Counted from the stretch's first letter, positions 19,850 to 34,100 are shown. The stretch: DNA of 64,000 bases from Eupeodes corollae (GCF_945859685.1 NC_079149.1:135448153-135512152); one strand, 5' to 3'. Notes: generated from the sequence alone by a model not told the origin. Made by a program: numbers and translations.

Positions 19850-21615
19850 AATATGAGTAATGAAAATTTAACTTTATATTCTCGTCTTCGGAAAGAGTAT
19901 GTTTTTCTATAAAAATTTTGTTTCAGTAATTATGTACATTGTGAAGCAAAACCCAAAGAATTGGTTTGCTGAATTTTTTCAAAGTATTTACAGCACTACA
20001 GATTTAGTTGTCGGCAATAACTACGATTGTAACTCTATATTGCAAATAAAAGATTGTTGTACTTTTCAGTGTGAATTAGAAGATGTTTCTACCGCTTTAC
20101 TTGAATTATTTCCATCTAGATCATCACATATTCATGATGTTTTTCCAATTGTGTTAAAACACTGTTATAGTACTCTATTTGTACCCCTTCAGATTATTTT
20201 TAACCAATCTATTTCAAATGGTATTTTTTTTTAGATAAATGAAAAGTGTCTTATATTAATCCAATATTTAAGTCCGGAGATAAAAAGTTGGTTACAAATT
20301 ATCGCCCAATTAGTAAACTTTCAAATAGTAAAAAACAATCCATATGCAATAATAAAATATCATATCTCTAAATTTCAACATGTTTTTTTAAGTGGTCGAT
20401 TCGCAACTACTAATTTGGCTTGCTTTTCTTTTCAGTGTTATAACGCAGTAGAAAAGCATTCTCAAATGGATGTGGCTTATACCGATTTTGTAAAAGCATT
20501 TAGTAGAGAAAATCACCTCATTTTAATTAAAAAATTAAAAAGCTATGGTTTTGATAGCAACCTACTAAACTGGTTCAACTCCTATCTTACTGTTAGAAAA
20601 CAAATTGGTGACTTGGAGTCTAGACCGATCTTAATTTATTCAGGTGTTCCAGAAGGTAGCCATTTGGGACCACCATTATTTGACTTGTTTATTAATGATT
20701 TTCCAATAGTTTTATCAACAGCCAACTACCTAATATAAGATGATATACAAATTTTTAAAATTACAAATAATTATAATATTGTGTTGCATTTCAGCAAGAC
20801 ATTTTAAAGTTTGAAAGTTGGTGTAAACGAAATGATCTTGACCTTAATCTGTCCAGCTGTTCTGTGTTAACTTACAGTCACTTGAAAAACATCAAAGAAA
20901 TCAAATTATTAAGAGGCGTAGTATATTTGAAGAGAATCTTAACTTTATTTTACATGTTTAATACATTGTTATATAACTCTATGCTAGGTTTCCTTAAACG
21001 GAATTCTTCTGATTTAAGGACCCATACGCACTGAAAGTTATTTTTTGTTCACTTGTTAGACCATTACTGGAGTATTGTTCTGCCATTTGGAATCAGGATA
21101 CTAAAAAGTTGATAACAAGAATTGAAAATATCCAAAAGAATTTTTTGAGATTTTCTTTAAGAAATCTTAGTTTAAATGTTTACTTAAAACTTGATTATAA
21201 ATCTAGATGCCTTTTGTTAGAGATGCAAACTCTTGAATCAAGGCGTAGAATGTTTGGTGTTATGTTCCTTCGTGATATTCTTTCAAATGAAATTGATTGC
21301 AACTTTTTGCTTTCTCTGATTAATATTTATGCTCCTAGTCGATCTTTAAAAACTAGAAAATTCATATTTGAATATCAGCGTGAACCTATTTCCCACTGTT
21401 GTAGTACTATAATGAACTAGATATATATCTTACAAGAAATCAATTAAAAAATTCATTATTAACATTAATGTATAATAACTTCTCTTAATTGTTCCTATTT
21501 ATGTAAATTAATATATTTATTAATATTTAATAATTACAACGAAATTGTGTATATTTTATAAGCAAATCTGTGGATTAAGTATTGTAGATTGGATAAATAA
21601 ATAAACATTGTAGGC
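19850..21615 (+). mobile_element. CR1/Jockey-like LINE, RT half with 3' tail
   Basis: From NENLTLYSRLRKEYV (about 19856) through FFQSIYSTTDLVV and a degraded N-terminal RT part to MDVAYTDFVKAFSREN, LLNWFNSYLTVRKQ, SGVPEGSHLGPPLFDLF (20415-20738), the order is that of an RT. At the catalytic box the reading is NYLI-stop-DDIQIF, so it is broken. The C-terminal part follows (LVRPLLEYCSAIWNQDTKK, 21050-21420). The 3' end has GGATAAATAAATAAAC near 21593-21608, a simple-repeat tail. Confidence 0.8.
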
Positions 21616-24600
21616 TATATGTAGACCAAAAAAAAATGGTACAATTTTTAATCAATTGTACAGAAATTTTAAAAATCTTGAAAAATATATTTTCTTTTTT
21701 TGTATTGCACTCATTCGAGAAGCTTTTGATTTGGCCTACAGGCAATATACCATAAAAATCCTACGCACTTCTATAAAAGCTATTACATTATGATCAAAAA
21801 ACAGGAGTTATTAATCCGCAATTAGTAATCAATTTGAAATAAATCAATTCAAAAAACAAAATATTGTAATGAGTCACATATATATGTGAGAGTATAATTA
21901 TAACTTGGTTTTTGTAATCTCGAGTTATTTGTATATTTCTGAAAAAAATCCCCCCAATAAATTCTATTTTTTTCTCACCTAATGGTCTTATTATTTAACA
22001 CCTCAATAAAAAATATATTAAAAATTAACATTATCATAATAAACTAAAAATAATTATAACCCATTAGAGATAAGCTAAATGTATTAATTAAAAATGATTT
22101 GTGTGAATCGCAAATAGAAACCGAAATCTTTGAAAAAGAAATAAGTACATGCAGTAGAAACTTATTGGCAGTCATTTTTGATTAAGATCTTTTAGTCATT
22201 TTAACTGAATGAATTAAATAATATGAAGATCTTTTTTGCAATAAGTTCTGATCCTATCTTTTGACTCATGCAAATGGCCTGAGATAGTTCTTCTATTCTT
22301 TAAAATTATTACTATTTTTGAAGTTATAACGACAAAATCCAATTATCACTTGAATATTAGAAAGAATAGGAATGATTTTGATGTATTCAAGTAAACGAAT
22401 ATTGAAGAACATCCAAAAAAGCACGTATACGCCTGAGTGCACTCAATAAAATTAAATTATATGACTTGTTGGCTTGAGTTTACTTTTCAACATTGAAATT
22501 CTAACATTTTCATTCCCATTTTTGAAAAAAAACTTAACTATTTAACTGATTGGAAGTGTATGATTTTTGAATCTAGAGCCTCATATCGCTTAAGCCACTT
22601 AAATTGCACCTTTTCGATGGGTTTTTCATGGTCATAATTCAAATCCGAGGTTTTTGAGAAATAACTTTTTAAAATTCGAAAAAAAACACATAAGGCTCGA
22701 AAAAAACGCTTAAGGCTACCACAATTCAAGAAGTAGTTTTTTTTTAAATAAACTTCTAAATATTCAGTTGAATTATTTATAGTGTTTGATAAGATTTCCA
22801 AAAATATGCTTTAGTTGTTAAATTTCACGTGTCTCACATAAACCTTTTCTAAAACGCATTTCTTACAGAAAAAATGAAAATTGTTTGAAAGTAATTTTGT
22901 TTTTATAACGAATACGCCTTTAAAATCATACGTTTTAAATTATATATTGCAAAAATAATGTTGAAACGGGTATTTTCAACATTCAAGCAGGTAGTAAAAT
23001 CGAAGTTCGGGTTTAAAATCACCTATAAGAATTAACTCTAAAACGTAAAAAAATAATTAATGAACCACAAAAGCGTTAAAATTAAAATTCCTCAAAATTT
23101 CATAGTCTAACAAAGACCCACAAGTCATAACTAATAAAAATTTTCAGAAACTTAAAAAGATTTTATAATGATTTGAATGAATAATGACTGTACCCAGAAG
23201 ACAAAGATTTCTACTTTCAAAATTATCATACAATTTTATTGTTAAGGATTAAGTTGCGTCTTAACTTAGCTTCAAAAACCAAGTTTTCAATTGGCTTCGG
23301 TATATTTAAATAAGAATATTTTAAAAACCTGACTTTATAGAAAAAATTTAAGAAAAAATTCGATTTCGGGACAGATAAATACTTTAAAAAAGTATTGCTA
23401 ATTGTGTTTTCGACAAAACACGTATTTATGTAGATCACAGTTACTAAAATAATAACATTTAATTGGTATGTAAGCTCTTCAATGTTGTTGTAGTATATTT
23501 TTATAATTTTAAAGAATCCACTTGCAAAAAACAAATTTTAAAATGTACTTACATTTTTTAAAGAAAAACACTAACGACAAAAATCTGATTTTATGTACAT
23601 GTCAAGTTTTTATTGTTCCACATTAAGGTTGTTTTTTTTTTTGGTTTTCTTATTTTGTATTTAACAACATTTTATTATATATTATAATCATTATTTTGTA
23701 TTCATATATATATATATAATATATTTTATTTTTTACATACGATTATCACACTTTTAAAATATTTTTTTCTCCATTTTTTTTTTAATTTTTTGTATTTTTT
23801 TCCTCAAACTGTGACATTTTTTTTAGTATAATTTTATATATAATATTCTTATAATAATGTATATAATATATATTTATACCCATATAAGATATTTTGTTTA
23901 AAAATACTTTACAAATATTTTTTTTCATTTATTTATTAATTTATTTTATTTTATTATTATTATTTAATTTATTATTAATGGATGTGTGCGTAAATGCATC
24001 AACTTCAATCGTCCGTGTTTCTTTTTCTTTTCTCTTTATTTTATTTTTGAAAACTCTCAACTCTATAAAATTTCAATTTTTTCTGCGAATTCGGGTGTTT
24101 TGATTTTGTTTATATATTTTTAATCTATTCGGACTCGATAGTGCTTATCTGGTGATTCAAGAAACTTCCTAACTAATTGTAACTAAACTATGCTCGTGCT
24201 GTATTTTCTTCTGGTTAAGGCTTTTTTTTATATTTTATTTCAATACAGTTTTTTTTCATGTTTTCAATTTGTTTATATATTTATTTCTAATTTAACAATT
24301 GTTTATTTATTGTTTTAAATTAACTAAAAAAATATATAACTAAAATAAAAAACTTTTTTCTAGTACCTAAATTGTATTCAAAACATAAATTTGAGGTGGG
24401 TATGATTTTTTACTCTTTTAGATTGCATAGGGTTTGAAAAAAAGAAATTCAAAGTACATTAATTTAAAAATGTTTAAGAAATTAGTTTTGTATATTTAAT
24501 ATATATATCTTGATAGAATGATTTAAGGGATTCCAGTATATTGACCCATATAACCTATTGGAAATATATTTAAGCATTTTAGTTCTAAGCATATTCAAAA

Positions 24601-25388
24601 GATTTATTAATAGAATTTTAAAATCTATCAGCTTAATAAAAAAATATAAAAATCAGAAAACAATTATGAAATTGAATTTGAGTGAACTTGTAGAGGTTAT
24701 TTTTGTAAAATCGTTGAGATCGACGGACTTGTAAAAGGTTTTACTAAATCTTGGAGTAAAAAAACAAAATGTAGCATGTACTGATATTTCGAGAGCGATA
24801 CCGGAGAACAGAACTGTGGCACAAAGGTCAAATTCAAATATAATCTGCCACAAATTAAATGGACGGATTGCTTTCTTTTAAAGACATGCACTTGAAAAAG
24901 AAACGTAACGAGTTTTAATTTTATCAATTATTTTATTAAATAACATTAAAAAAGGGTTAAGGTAGCACTAGAACAGTACCGGACTAAGTATAATGGAAGA
25001 AGAGTCTAATAAAAATTCGTATTTCGTTACTTTTTTGTCAATAAATAAAATAATTTAACGTAGGACTAAATTTTCTAATTTTCAAAACTTAGTTTTTTTC
25101 AGAGCAGGCTATCTTTTTTGTACCTATGAATAAAACAATAATCTACAATTATTTGTATAGTAACTGCTCAGCTTTATTTACTGAGAACTTACTCCTAGAA
25201 AATGCTTCATTTTAATTAATATGTTTGTCTCACTGGAGTTTATTTTAATAATGATTAAATTAATGTTGTATTTTTTTTGTTTGATATTTGCTTTTTTTTT
25301 GGATAGATGGTGGACCTCCTATGAACTCAATTATTATTAAGTTCGTTACCAACTTTTGTTTATTAACATTCGAGTAAAATCATAAAGC
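21616..25388. other. long AT-rich intergenic stretch
   Basis: No gene found. It contains poly(T) and TA-dinucleotide tracts (about 23630-24300). The few open frames are Phe/Lys/Asn-rich by-products of composition. Confidence 0.6.
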
Positions 25389-25391
25389 ACT

Positions 25392-25828
25392 ATTCACATG
25401 AGCACGACCAACGAATGAACGAATATTTGTCGATTTTGACATTTCTTTCACATGAGAGTTTTTAATTCGTCGCGAATGAAGTTTGACAAGGAGCCACAGG
25501 CAAACACCATTCACCACCGAAACCAAAACAAGAATGCTTTTTTTAGGTTAAGTGCTCGTGATTATTTTATTCGTTGCGAGTGTGGATAATGTGGAACGCG
25601 AATAAAGTTTGACAGTTCGTATCATCTACAATTTTTTCCGCGACGATTAATTTTGTTTTCTTAAATTTATTAATATATGATATTTAAAAGTAAAAGTATG
25701 CATCATAAATCAAATAGAAACTATATTGCTATCTTTTATTAAGAATTTGTGTGGAAATATGTCTTCAAACGTGTATAAACTCACATCTTGTAATTCATTC
25801 GTCGTTCGTTGGTCGCACTCATGTGAAT
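25392..25828. mobile_element. 437-bp MITE with 24-bp TIR
   Basis: Ends: ATTCACATGAGCACGACC at the left; the reverse complement of the right end starts ATTCACATGAGTGCGACC. The following CAACGAA is also shared. ACT flanks both ends (25389-25391, 25829-25831), a possible 3-bp target duplication. Internal TTTGACA and ATTCGTCGCGA/ATTCGTTGCGA motifs recur. No coding sequence. Confidence 0.7.
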
Positions 25829-26330
25829 ACTACTTAAGAGTGATACATAGATACAAAATTTCCATTTAAAAAATATGTAACTTAAGATTATTTTTGATCC
25901 AAAGGAAGTTATTTTGATTTGCAGTTAAATGTTGTCTGTTATATTTTTATTTTTGAAATGTATAAGATTTGTAGATTTTATTTCTGACAAAGAAGCGAAA
26001 ATATCTCAACAAGTAAATTGTTTCGTGTGAATTGCTTTTTAATTATTGCGCTTTATACATCCAAGTAATCTGTTGATTTACGAGTAGATGACCGACATTT
26101 GTTTTGCACGTTTGCAAACATTCTGTTTTTGATCCTTAAGGCCATATAAAAATTGCAATAAATTGTTTAAATTTCGTATCTACCATACTTTAATTCTGAC
26201 ACTAGCGTGGTGAATAAAATCAGACCGGATAAAAGTTAGTAAAATTTGACGTTGCTAAGTTGTCATCTTTGAATGCATTAATACGTTTTTTAATTAATAT
26301 ACATACATATAAAATTGAAAACTACATTTT
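25829..26330. other. AT-rich spacer between two MITEs
   Basis: No coding, RNA or repeat signal recognised. Confidence 0.4.
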
Positions 26331-26596
26331 TGGCAGCTTTCAATTGTGATACCTTATTCAACGATTTGGATTAGCTGTCCATGCAGACAGCTTTCAAAAT
26401 ATACAAATAATTTCCAGCTGCTCACAAAAAGAATGTGCAAACAAAAAATATGTTGAATCTGTCAACTGCACATATAAGTATACCAAACATTCTTGGAAAG
26501 CTTTGAAGTTTTTTTTGGATAAGCTGATCTTTTACACATAAAACACTAACAAAAAGGTATTCGTATGCCTTATGTATATGAGACTGAACGCAGCCA
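26331..26596. mobile_element. TGGCTGCGTTCA MITE family, copy A (internally deleted)
   Basis: It begins TGGCAGCTTTCAATTG, with GATACCTTATTCAACG next, and ends GAGACTGAACGCAGCCA. Both halves align with copy B at 32702-33139 (shared GATACCTT.TT.AACGA, TTTGGAT/TTGGAT.AGCTG, AAAACACTAACAAA.AGGTAT). It is shorter than copy B. TTTT lies on both sides, too weak to call as a target duplication. Confidence 0.65.
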
Positions 26597-27999
26597 TTTT
26601 ATGTCTTTACTTTAACACTTTTTTTTGACAGATGTGAAAATAAGTTCTTGTTTAGATTGTATGAACAAAAGATCCATAATTTAAATTGTTTTGCAAATAT
26701 TTAAGGCTGTTTCCATAGAATATAAATAACAATACACAATCAAATCAAAAGACGGGATTAAGATTCTTTAATTTTTTAAACAATTTATAAAAAATTAAGA
26801 AAACAATATTTTATTGGAATTTATGTTAATTTTATGGCAATTTCCACACAATTAAAATTTAAAAAAAGTACCTTTTAACTTCTGATTTGATTCAGCACTA
26901 AATGTCAAAAAATAATTTTGGTAGATAACTTAACGAACATTTTAACGAAAATTGACACACGGCCTTAAGTTTATACCAATTGAGAGAAATGTAAGGTGTA
27001 GTACCTACTTACATATATAGACTTGGAGAGTTTTAGAGGATCCGGAAATGGGAATACAAATACAATTTCTTAGATTTTTTTTAATTATTCCACTGTTAAT
27101 AACCTAAAAGCTATGAATATGGGCTATTTTGGATTTTTGACATTTGATTCTATTGCTCGAATTTGATTTCTTTTAGGACATTTGAAGGGCAGTTTTATTT
27201 ATGTAAATACCTAGTAATTTGTATTTTTAATATTTTCTGGATTATAGATTAATGTTGAATAGAGCTTAACAGAACAAACTTAATTTGTTTCGTTCTAATT
27301 AATTTTATAGAGCAGGCAATTTTTGCATACAAAACAAATACATCATACAAAAACTTTTCATATATTTTGTTTTCTTTTAATTATTACATTATCATTGTTT
27401 TAAAACTAAATTTTCTAAAAGTTTCTGGAATTTTTTTACACATTTGTTTAATTCATTAGAGTTTTTTTTTAAATATACATTTTCAATAGGTTTCTTTTTT
27501 TGTTTTTTAAAAGTTGGTTTGCTTAGCAATCATTTTATTAATATATTTTGTAATACACTAATAATTTTATTTCATTCATTTTCATTATGATTTTGTATTT
27601 CTTGTCTAAGTAATAGCGTTGATTATGATAAATTTAATATGTTTGTAAGAAGTAATGTTTTCTTTTTGTTTTAAATGTCTAAATGTTAAGTACACATGCA
27701 TTAGATGTTTAATAACATTTAAATAAAAGTTGTATTTATTTTGTCCTCACTTAAAAGTAATAGTAAAAGTAAAGGTATATAATTTATGTATATATATATA
27801 ATAATAATAATCTTGGAGAATTATTTGTTTTTTTCTTTTTTTTTGAAAAAGTTTACAAAATCAAGGAAAAGCTTAGTTAATTTTTTAATTTTGAAACTTA
27901 TTCTGAACTATAGGTGGAACTTATTTATAGAGGTTTTATGTAAAATCAATTCCTCAATAATACGATACGACACACGACACGCGACACAATAGATTTGTC
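26597..27999. other. AT-rich DNA downstream of the receptor gene, including its likely 3' UTR
   Basis: On the minus strand the receptor stop codon at 28002-28000 is followed by AT-rich sequence. An AATAAA on the minus strand (27740-27735) is a candidate poly(A) signal. No other feature is recognised. Confidence 0.35.
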
Positions 28000-28185
28000 T
28001 CATTTTGTTGAATGTGAGACCATTGAGTGCGACAGCATCGAATGTGATAATCCAGAAATTTCAGCATAGGTGTCAGTGGGTCCTTCGGCACTGCAAACAG
28101 AATCCTCAGGTGTACGGGATGCCTCAGCTTCGGTGATTTCGACGTCTTGATGATGTTTGTTGCTGCGATGTTTTGCACTTAGCGC
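28000..28185 (-). CDS. GPR158-like: GPR158-like receptor, last coding exon (11)
   Basis: The acceptor is CTCATTTCAG, then ALSAKHRSNKHHQDVEITEA, a Glu/Thr-rich stretch, and SHSMLSHSMVSHSTK before TGA. The triple SHS/SHSM repeat is low-complexity and probably a disordered cytoplasmic end. The exon begins in phase 0, matching exon 10. An alternative longer tail in other isoforms cannot be excluded. Confidence 0.75.
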   Translation of the reverse strand, partial: ALSAKHRSNKHHQDVEITEAEASRTPEDSVCSAEGPTDTYAEISGLSHSMLSHSMVSHSTK

Positions 28186-31100
28186 CTGAAATGAGATTGA
28201 TTTGAGAAGATGTTAATATTTTATTTGACTTAATTCAATTAATTCGGGACTTTTTGCCATAACGTTGATTGTGCGTTAAAAAAAAGTGCCAACAAACTGA
28301 CTGAAGCGTTGAAGCGATTTAATAGCGTTTTTTTATTTTTGAAGTATATTTTATAGCCAAAAGCTTGTATAAGCACCTGTAAGCATGCAAATTATGAGAA
28401 AAAAAACTATCTACAAAGTGCAAAGCGGTTTATAATTATGTAATAAAAATAACTAATATTTTGTATTCGATATGATTTTGCAATGTGTTATTTAGAGAGG
28501 CTATCCACGTCAGGGAAGGTAGAAGCAGGTATTTCAAAACATTTGTTTCTTATTTTTAGAGTTCAATAAATGCTGCAGTAGTGAAGTCTTAAGCGGGCTG
28601 TAGACACTCAAACATGGCACGAGTAAAATAAGTTCGTGTAAATTCGCAGACAGCGGGACAGATTGAGGATCAGACAACATAATATTGAGTCAATCGTTTT
28701 TGGGGAAACAGAGGTGCTTTTCTAATCCAAGTGACATCACACGAAGGTTTTAAGAACATATCAATAAAGTAAATAAGTGAGTTAACTAATCCGCAAATAC
28801 TAAACCTTGGTTTGCCAAAGACGTAACAAAAATCCAACAACTCTTGCTATTGGTGACACCAAAACTTTTGGTTATTAAAACAACTAATTCGGCCTAAAGC
28901 GGACCGTACACACTCGTTCTCTATTCGAGTAAACTTGGTTTGAGTAAAATTCGTAGACAGTGAGACCTAGTCAAATACTGAGCATTTTTTGTTGGAACGA
29001 TAGAGGTCGTTGAACGTAAGGCGTCACGTCTCACTTCAAAAATATCCAAATTTTTGTTCGATATTTTTGGCTCAAATTGTTGGTTAAATAGAACAGCGAC
29101 GTTAATAATTAAACAAGTCTGAAAACGTGGCAAATTGAATGTCCGAGTCTCTACGATCTACTACACAGGTTAACAGGGTTTTCTTACTCGCAATAAAATT
29201 GCACTTCTCGAATTGGTTTTAATGGCCTTAATTGTAATCTGTCTACGAAATTAATGGATCACGTCAAGTTTTTGAGATATCACTTTTAAAAAGTGCGAAA
29301 AAAACTCTAATATAAGGTTTTCTTTGAGGCTATCTTAATTTAGTGAATGATTTTCTAAGTCTTTATTCCTTTTTTGCAATATTCAGTTAAAATATTTATA
29401 CGTATGCAGTATTTCCTATAATATTCAAAAAATCTTCAGTTTTTGAAATATTTAAAAAAATATAAAAATAATTTTAAAAACTGGTATTTTTTAACTTGAA
29501 CAAATATTTAAAAATGAAGTTAAAGTCTCGAAATTAGGACTAAAATTTAATTACAAAACTTACTTTTCGAAACCATAAAAGTATTACATTCAAGCTTTGC
29601 TCAAAAGGACATATAAAGACTTATAACATAACTAAGAGAATTTCCAAATACCAATTACAGATTCCTATCAACAAAAAATTTCCTAAGGTTTTCAATCAAG
29701 AAATGTCATTTTTCAATTAGCGTGTTTTTATTTATGTAATGTTTGACAAGTTTCTCAGAGAATGAAATACAAACAGAACTCACTACACATTCTCACTTAG
29801 CAAGCTTTGTATTCCATTACTTCGTTTTTGAATTGTTTAAGGTTTTTGAATGTAATAGTAAGAAGTTTTGTTTATATGTATTTCTGAAAATACAGCATTT
29901 CTCTGAAATCTTAGAAATATCTACATGTAAACAAACCAAATGACAGACATTTTTGAAAATTGTTATAAACAACCTCTCAAAAAACATCTAATGATTGGTT
30001 TCAAGGATAAAAATAAATGATTGCTTTATGAACCTGGTCCTTAATTGAGGATGTCAGAAAAATTCCCAAAAACTGTGGGAAATTTTATATTTCCTGACTT
30101 ATTATCTTTACTTACTTTTAATTAAAATAATTTCTTTTGGAATATTAACAGAAACTAATGGTTTTATAAAAAAAAGGGGAAGTGGGCTATAATTGATAAA
30201 TGTAAAAAAAGTGCAATAATTAAAAATATTAAAAGTTATACGAATCTCCTTAGCAGATAGCCTCATATAAACGTTTCATTAGGCTTGTGCAGGATCAATT
30301 TCATACTTAAGAGGACTCACACTAAAAATCAAAAAATGTCTTTTCTTTTCAATGTATTCTACCAATTTATTATAAATAATCAAAATTTTTACAGAGGTGA
30401 TATTTGTATTTCTATTATTTGTTTACTTGAAGTTAGAAAAAAAAACTATTAAGTTTAAAAAAATATATCAAATATCAAAGCATTGCCAGCCATAAAAAAC
30501 CCAATGATACTCATCAGCAGCTGTTAACTCTTACCTTATCCTTACTTCCTTTTTTCTAAAAGTGTAGCAATAAACATTAAAAATTTATAATTTAACAATT
30601 AACAAAAAAATTAAAAAATGTTCTTTTATAACAAAAAGAAAAAAATCGTAACTGAAAAATTAATTCAAGCTTTTCCAAAAAACGTTATATGTATATATGA
30701 TGATTCAGAAATTATATTCTTCGCAAAAAGATATATGTAAACGTACGAGTATATATTATTTTCATTTCTAAATAAATAAAATTAAAGATTTAAGACTAAA
30801 ATTTAACGAAACAACAAAGTTTGAACAAAGCCAAAATTTCAGTTCTTCAAAAAAAAAAACTAAACTTATATAATTTCGAACTTTAACCTTAACTTTTAAT
30901 TTTCATCTTAATATTCGAAACAAAATGTATGGAAAAGTTTTTCTTCATTTTTGAGTATCTCAAAATCCTTACCTGTAATGAAAATCGTCGGTGTCCAGCT
31001 TTTCGTCCACCGCGTCTTTTACTTATATGCGGATTGTCCTGCCGCAGAGTTTTATTTTTTAGGATCTCAAGTTGTGTATACAGTCTGTGGGACAATTTAT

Positions 31101-34100
31101 TAATATGTTTTTAAAATATTTGAAGATATTTATTTGAGTGCCAACCTTTTAAGTTCAGCTCGGATATCTTCGGGGCTCATTTCGGATATAGTTAGCTCTC
31201 CGATGTCTGGGTCGCCCAGGCAAAGACCGGCATAACCACCACCCAGGTGATGTCCAGTATCATGGGAACCCTTGAAAGCATCCACAGGTAAGCGTAATGA
31301 TAGATCATGGGCAAGGGAACGTACCTGCAAGCTATGAAGATGCAACGAACACCGCAAACCACACAGACAGAAGGTAAACGGAAAAACGGAAAACAATTGG
31401 GGGTGGTGGGTTGTAGGTGGTTCATGGTTTTAGGGGTGGAAAATAAATCAAAAAAAGACAAAACAAAAAACACCACAGGACGAAAACAAAACTCAAAGTC
31501 ATATTTAAGGGGAAAATTAAGAAGAAACGAACTCAAAAAAAAAAAGAAAAGAAAAACAAGGATATAGAAAAGAGGGTTGTGGTTTTCTTAATGCCGGATG
31601 AATTTAATTTTGTTTTTCTCTTTTCCTAATTAGTTGAAAAGTTTTTAAATTTTATTTTTCATTAGGTAAGCTTTTATTTTTGTATTTTTTTTGTTTTTTT
31701 TTCGTTTTTGAAATTTCTAAGCTTAAGCACCACAACCCTCGTTTTTTTTTGTTTTTGTTCAGCTTTTGTAAATGAAAATGTCTAAAAGTGTTTGGTGATG
31801 GTTTTTGAAGAAGGTATATCTATCTATTGATTGGTGTGACGGCAGTGGATGTTTCGTGCATGGGTGGAGATGTTTTGTGTTGTCTTTTTTATTTTATTTT
31901 GAGTGTGATTTTCTTTTTTTTTAATTTCAAACAAGGAGAGTGTAATCAAAAAATAATTAATTTGAAGGATATAGTATAAGAATATAAACAAACAAAAGGT
32001 TAAAATAAGAGAAATGTTTTGAAGAAATTCCTAACATTTATCTTTCAGAACTTTTCTACCATATAAAAAGTTATATCTAGGTTTTTAAGAGAGTATAATC
32101 ACATCAGTTGGAAAAGAAGTATTATGCTATGCCATATATGGATATAATATAGAAGTATGAAATTAGGAAACAGATTTTTGTATTTTTCTATGTACAAAGC
32201 AGAAGATGATGACAAATAAAGGATAATCACAGCTACAAAATTTAAAAAGAATAAGGAATAAAATATATTTTATATAAGCATGCGAAGCATAGTATACAAG
32301 CAACAGTTAGTTTGATGTCCTTGGTTGTGTCGTGGCGGGCGGCGGCGAAAGCAAATTGAAAATTGATAGTTTGTTATTTTGCAGAATATCACTTCAATTT
32401 TGGAATTGTCTTAGGTCAACAGTGGTTTGTTTTGTTTCATTCAATGTCCTTTAAATAGTGTCATGACATAGAGAGGTTGCGTTAAAGAGACCTATAATAA
32501 AGTGTTATAAGACCATTAGTTTGTTGATGAAACATTAACTGCAGTTCAGTGTTGGAAAGAAAGTATTTTTCTAAAAAGTTGATTATTTTTTAGTTGACGT
32601 TTTAACATTGTAAGGATTGAACAGATTGTCAAATTTGTCCATATTGTTCGATCTGTCAGCACAAATTTGTTTTATTTGTCTACAATTTTGTGAACTTATA
32701 TTGGCTGCGTTCAATCTCAGGTGGATTTTAAGATACCTTGTTGAACGAGTTGGATAGCTGTATTGAGATAGCTGTCAAAAAATAAAAACAACTTTCAGCT
32801 GTTCCCAAAAAGCAGAGAAACATTTAAGCTCCGAAGTCAAAATCGATCTTAATTCGAGGCAAACAGCTTCTTCATGTATGTATTATGTACAGAACATCCT
32901 CAAATATAGCTTCAACTTACATTGTGTATCTTAACAAATACAAAAAGCTGAAATCAATTTTCAAGTTTCTTGAAATTCAACCATGTGTTTAATCAGCTGT
33001 TCTGTCAGATACCTACATACCCCAGAAATTCTTGGATACCTTTGGATTCCTTTTTTGATATCTCAGCTGTTATTTTACACGTAAAACACTAACAAAGAGG
33101 TATCCGGATACCATACCTGTCTGAGATTGAACGCAGCCATTATATGAACGATATTTCCAGAAACGTCATTTTCAGCCTTTGACAGTTGTTGCTTATGAAA
33201 TCTAAGAATTGTTGAAACTTTTTTTATTACTTATTATTATTTTTATAATATAGTTTTCTACGCTAAAACAAAATCAAGACAGTTGAAGATGAAATTGTAA
33301 GGCTTTGGAAAAAAATCTGACAACCGTGTGAACAAACAAAGATATTGGGTTATTGGGTTTTCTGAAAACTTTTGCAGCGAGATTGACAGAGCATGAGAAT
33401 GAAATATGAACAGCATTCACTCTTCATTTTCACCTAACAATCAAAATAGCTTCACATTTATTTTCTTCCTTTTTAAATGGTGCGATAAGGAACACATAAG
33501 AAACAAAATCACCAAAATCTGTCTTTTGAAAGCAAAAATGAGAAATGTTATTTATGTTTCTAAGAATATGGAAAAATCTGAGATCTTGGAAACTTAAACT
33601 GGCCAAAAAAATGTTCGGTGTAAAATTAATCAGTAAACCATCTGAAAGTCCAATTTTTTGACATTGGAAAATCTAATCGTATTAGAAAATAATTTTTCGT
33701 TTAAATGTATTTGACTATGTGTCATCCATTGGCAGTTATTAGGTGTTCTTTTATCTGAACAAATCCTTAACTGTCAATTTCAAAATTGAGTTTCATTTTC
33801 TGTTCAGTGTGTTTACAGCTTTAAAGTTTAATACTTTTTTTTTATCAACAAACTCGAACAAAATACCAAGCGTTTTGATTAAAAACGAAATGAAATGTGA
33901 AGGGACTCCAAATTCTTAAAATAACTACAACATTTAATGGCGGAAACAAGTTTCTCTGGCAATGAAGGTAAGCTTTTGATAATTAAATAATTCAATAATT
34001 AATAATTACCACAATGAAAATCTGGAAAATGGAGTTAAGAAAACGGAAAATTATCAATTTCGTTTTCATCCGCTTTCTGTACTCAAGTAAACTAAGTTTT

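Noticed and set aside
23630..24300. Mitochondrial-control-region-like AT tract
   Set aside because: Simple nuclear AT-rich DNA with no mitochondrial genes or tRNAs next to it.
27954..28178. Minus-strand frame starting MQNIAATNIIK
   Set aside because: Out of frame with the acceptor at 28186. The phase-0 frame (ALSAKHRS...) fits exon 10 and the acceptor.
31192..31536. Minus-strand 114-codon hydrophobic frame
   Set aside because: Overlaps receptor exon 9 out of frame and crosses its acceptor.
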